DNA of 64,000 bases from Siphonodentalium dalli. Lineage: Eukaryota > Mollusca > Scaphopoda > Gadilida > Siphonodentaliidae. The translations under genes and the position numbers were made by a program. Position 1 is the first letter of the stretch, and each line of letters begins with the position of its first letter. Positions 58,901-61,900 of the stretch are shown here, one piece after another. A model generated the notes under the pieces. The model did not search any database. It saw only the letters and a program-made list of their open reading frames with translations, and was not told the DNA's origin. The stretch lies in contig CP136069.1 in assembly GCA_032622095.1 (NCBI GenBank), positions 3,189,566 through 3,253,565 on the forward strand, given 5' to 3'.

Positions 58901-61900
58901 TAAGGCCATACACACTTAATAGTTCGTTTCTCAGGGATCGCTGCGTCCCCCAAAAACCTGCGCCTCCCCCTTATTTATTGGCACCTATAAAATAATAAAT
59001 ATATAAATACCGCATGTCCCAAAGCACCCCGGCCCGAATAACTCTTCTTAAAAGTTTACATACGTAAAGTGCAAATCTATCCGGCTAACCGGAATTTACA
59101 TTCACCAAGGGCGATAACTTCCGGTTAGCGACAAGATCAAAATGGCTACCTTGGTCAATATTTCTATCGGTGACCGATGTTGGACAATCATATCTGTCGA
59201 AAAGTCGAAATCCGTTCGTCAAATGGGGGAGGATTATATTGAGAAAACGAAAGATGTTGACGGTGCAAGCATCGGTGAATTTACGGTAGCGGTGGGGAGA
59301 ACAAAAACCGGCGATTTTGACGAACTTTCTCCGGAAATAAAGTGTGTGAGGTGATTGCAGTATTTGGAAGATACTTCAAAATTGTAATCGAAAACGATGT
59401 TCCACCGGCCGCCAATGTGAAAGTAACTGATGACGTGTTATCGATGATGATGACCAGTGGCAAAGAGATGGTTTTGACAAAAACTGTCAATGTAAAAAAT
59501 AAACCTGATGAGTTAACCAACTCATTCATTGATTGGTTGCAGGAGAAAAAAGTTGGTTTCCGACGGGATAGTCTGGACAGTGTCGGTCGACAGTTCGTAT
59601 CTAGTGTTTGTGATGCATTGTGGTATGTGGGGCCACACATTTCTAAACTAGAAGATAGAGCGTATCATGTTCCAGAATCACTTCGCAAGTTCTTTGGCTA
59701 TAACGACCCCAAAAAGTCAAAGCATGGAGTGCCACGACTAGACAGTCTGAAGCTTATAGATTTCACCGAGCAGTTGGGGAAAACGCTTGAGCAGCCTTTC
59801 CTGAAAGCTGAGTTGTGGAAGGAAATAAAAACAGCACTGTTTGATTTGACAGAAACCATTCATCTTAAACTGTCTCCTCTATACAACTTTATACCAATCT
59901 TTATTAAAAAATTAAGGGGATTATATGATGGTCAGCTGTCCTGTTTCACTATAGTGTCCATATCCAGTATTATTCCTTAATATGGACTCCGTTAAATATT
60001 ATATATATAAATACCTGCCTCACCACAAAATTAATTTGAAAAAAATAATAAATATAAATAACTGCCTCCCTCCCTCATCACTTTGAAAAAGAAAATCCCT
60101 GAGAAACAAACTATTAAGTTTATATGGCCTAATAAAGATGAAATAAAAGGGATGAACAAGTGAAGAAGAGAAACTCACGTTAATCTGTATCCGTCTTTCA
60201 AATCAGTGGCCAGATTCGACACTGAGAAGTCAAACTCATCCAGAGTTGTCTGCACATGGGTCACAGTTAGATCGAAGTAGGCGAGATGTTTAATGATGTC
60301 TCCCTCACCGCTCAGATAATCCCTCGAAAACAGAGTCAATAGTTCCTTACTCGACTGAAAAATACATAATCATTATACAGGGTTCATAACTTCATACAGA
60401 TAGTCTCTCAAAAAGACTCGCGGAGCCAACATCTCCTTTCACAGCAATTAAGCAACTGAAAACTACATAATAACCATACAGGTAATCTTACAAAATCAGA
60501 CTCGCAGAGCCAACATCGCCTTAACCCAACAAAACGGCCAAAAACGCCCAAATAAAGCTTCAACAGCCTAAAATATCTTCGGTCTGTTTCAATAACTAAA
60601 AAATTCTTTTTTAATACTTTTTACCATTTTTTCTTACATTTTTAAACAATTTTAATAATATTTTTCTACATTCTTTGTCAATTTTATCATTTTTAATATG
60701 TGTTAAGCGAATGCATTCTCTTATATATGCGAGGCGACCTATGGTCGACTCGCATATATAAGAGAATGTATTGGCACAGGGCCGTTCTATTGGGTAAAGG
60801 GTTAATGTCCGCTTCAATATCTTTCAGAATAAGGCAAAAATACCTGTCAATGTGTGTATAAACGAATGTGAGGCTTAAATTATTCCAACTAATGCCCAAC
60901 AAGAATAACATTCAAACGTACTTATGCCATTTTAAAAACAAAATCAGTCACCCCCCCCCCCCCCCCAGGAACTTACAAGAGAATTTATTTGCTCTCTTAT
61001 TACTAGTAATATAATCGTAAGTTGGGTTTTTCTCAAATAAAATGTCAATGTGGGATGTCCAATTACACTTTCACATGCCCATAATTTTACTGAGATGAGA
61101 AAGGTTTGAAATATATGTACCTTCAAATAGTTCAATATTGATTCAACGATCACAGTGACAATAAACATTTTGACAAGAAAAACAAGTGCAAATTAAAAAT
61201 TTGCGAGGGTATACAGGTGAGAGCATTTGATCCAATCTCCTGGGAGGGACTAAAAATAATGAATCTCCTGAGAAGGACTAAAAATAATGAATCTTCTAAG
61301 AAGGACTAAAAATAATGAATCTCCTGGGAAGGACTAAAAATAATGAATCTTCTGGGAAGGACTAAAAATAATGAATCTTCTGGGAAGGACTAAAAATAAT
61401 GAATCTCCTGGGAAGGACTAAAAATAATGAATCTCCTGGAAAGGACTAAAAATAATGAATCTTCTGGGAAGGACTAAAAATAATGAATCTCCTGGAAAGG
61501 ACTAAAAATAATGAATCTCCTGGAAAGGACTAAAAATAATGAATCTCCTGGGAAGGACTAAAAATAATGAATCTTCTGGGAAGGACTAAAAATAATGAAT
61601 CTCCTGGGAAGGACTAAAAATAATGAATCTCCTGGGAAGGACTAAAAATAATGAATCTCCTGGGAAGGACTAAAAATAATGAATCTCCTGGGAAGGACTA
61701 AAAATAATGAATCTCCTGGGAAGGACTAAAAATAATGAATCTCCTGGGAAGGACTAAAAATAATGAATCTTCTGGGAAGGACTAAAAATAATGAATCTTC
61801 TGGGAAGGACTAAAAATAATGAATCTCCTGGGAAGGACTAAAAATAATGAATCTCCTGGGAAGGACTAAAAATAATGAATCTTCTGGGAAGGACTAAAAA

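Noticed and set aside
26843..60911. Recurring short open frames with [24 protein letters not shown] peptides
   Set aside because: They are translations of the family B hairpin and change frame and strand between copies.
60955..60966. Run of about 12 C as a functional site
   Set aside because: A simple homopolymer, probably length-variable or a sequencing artefact.
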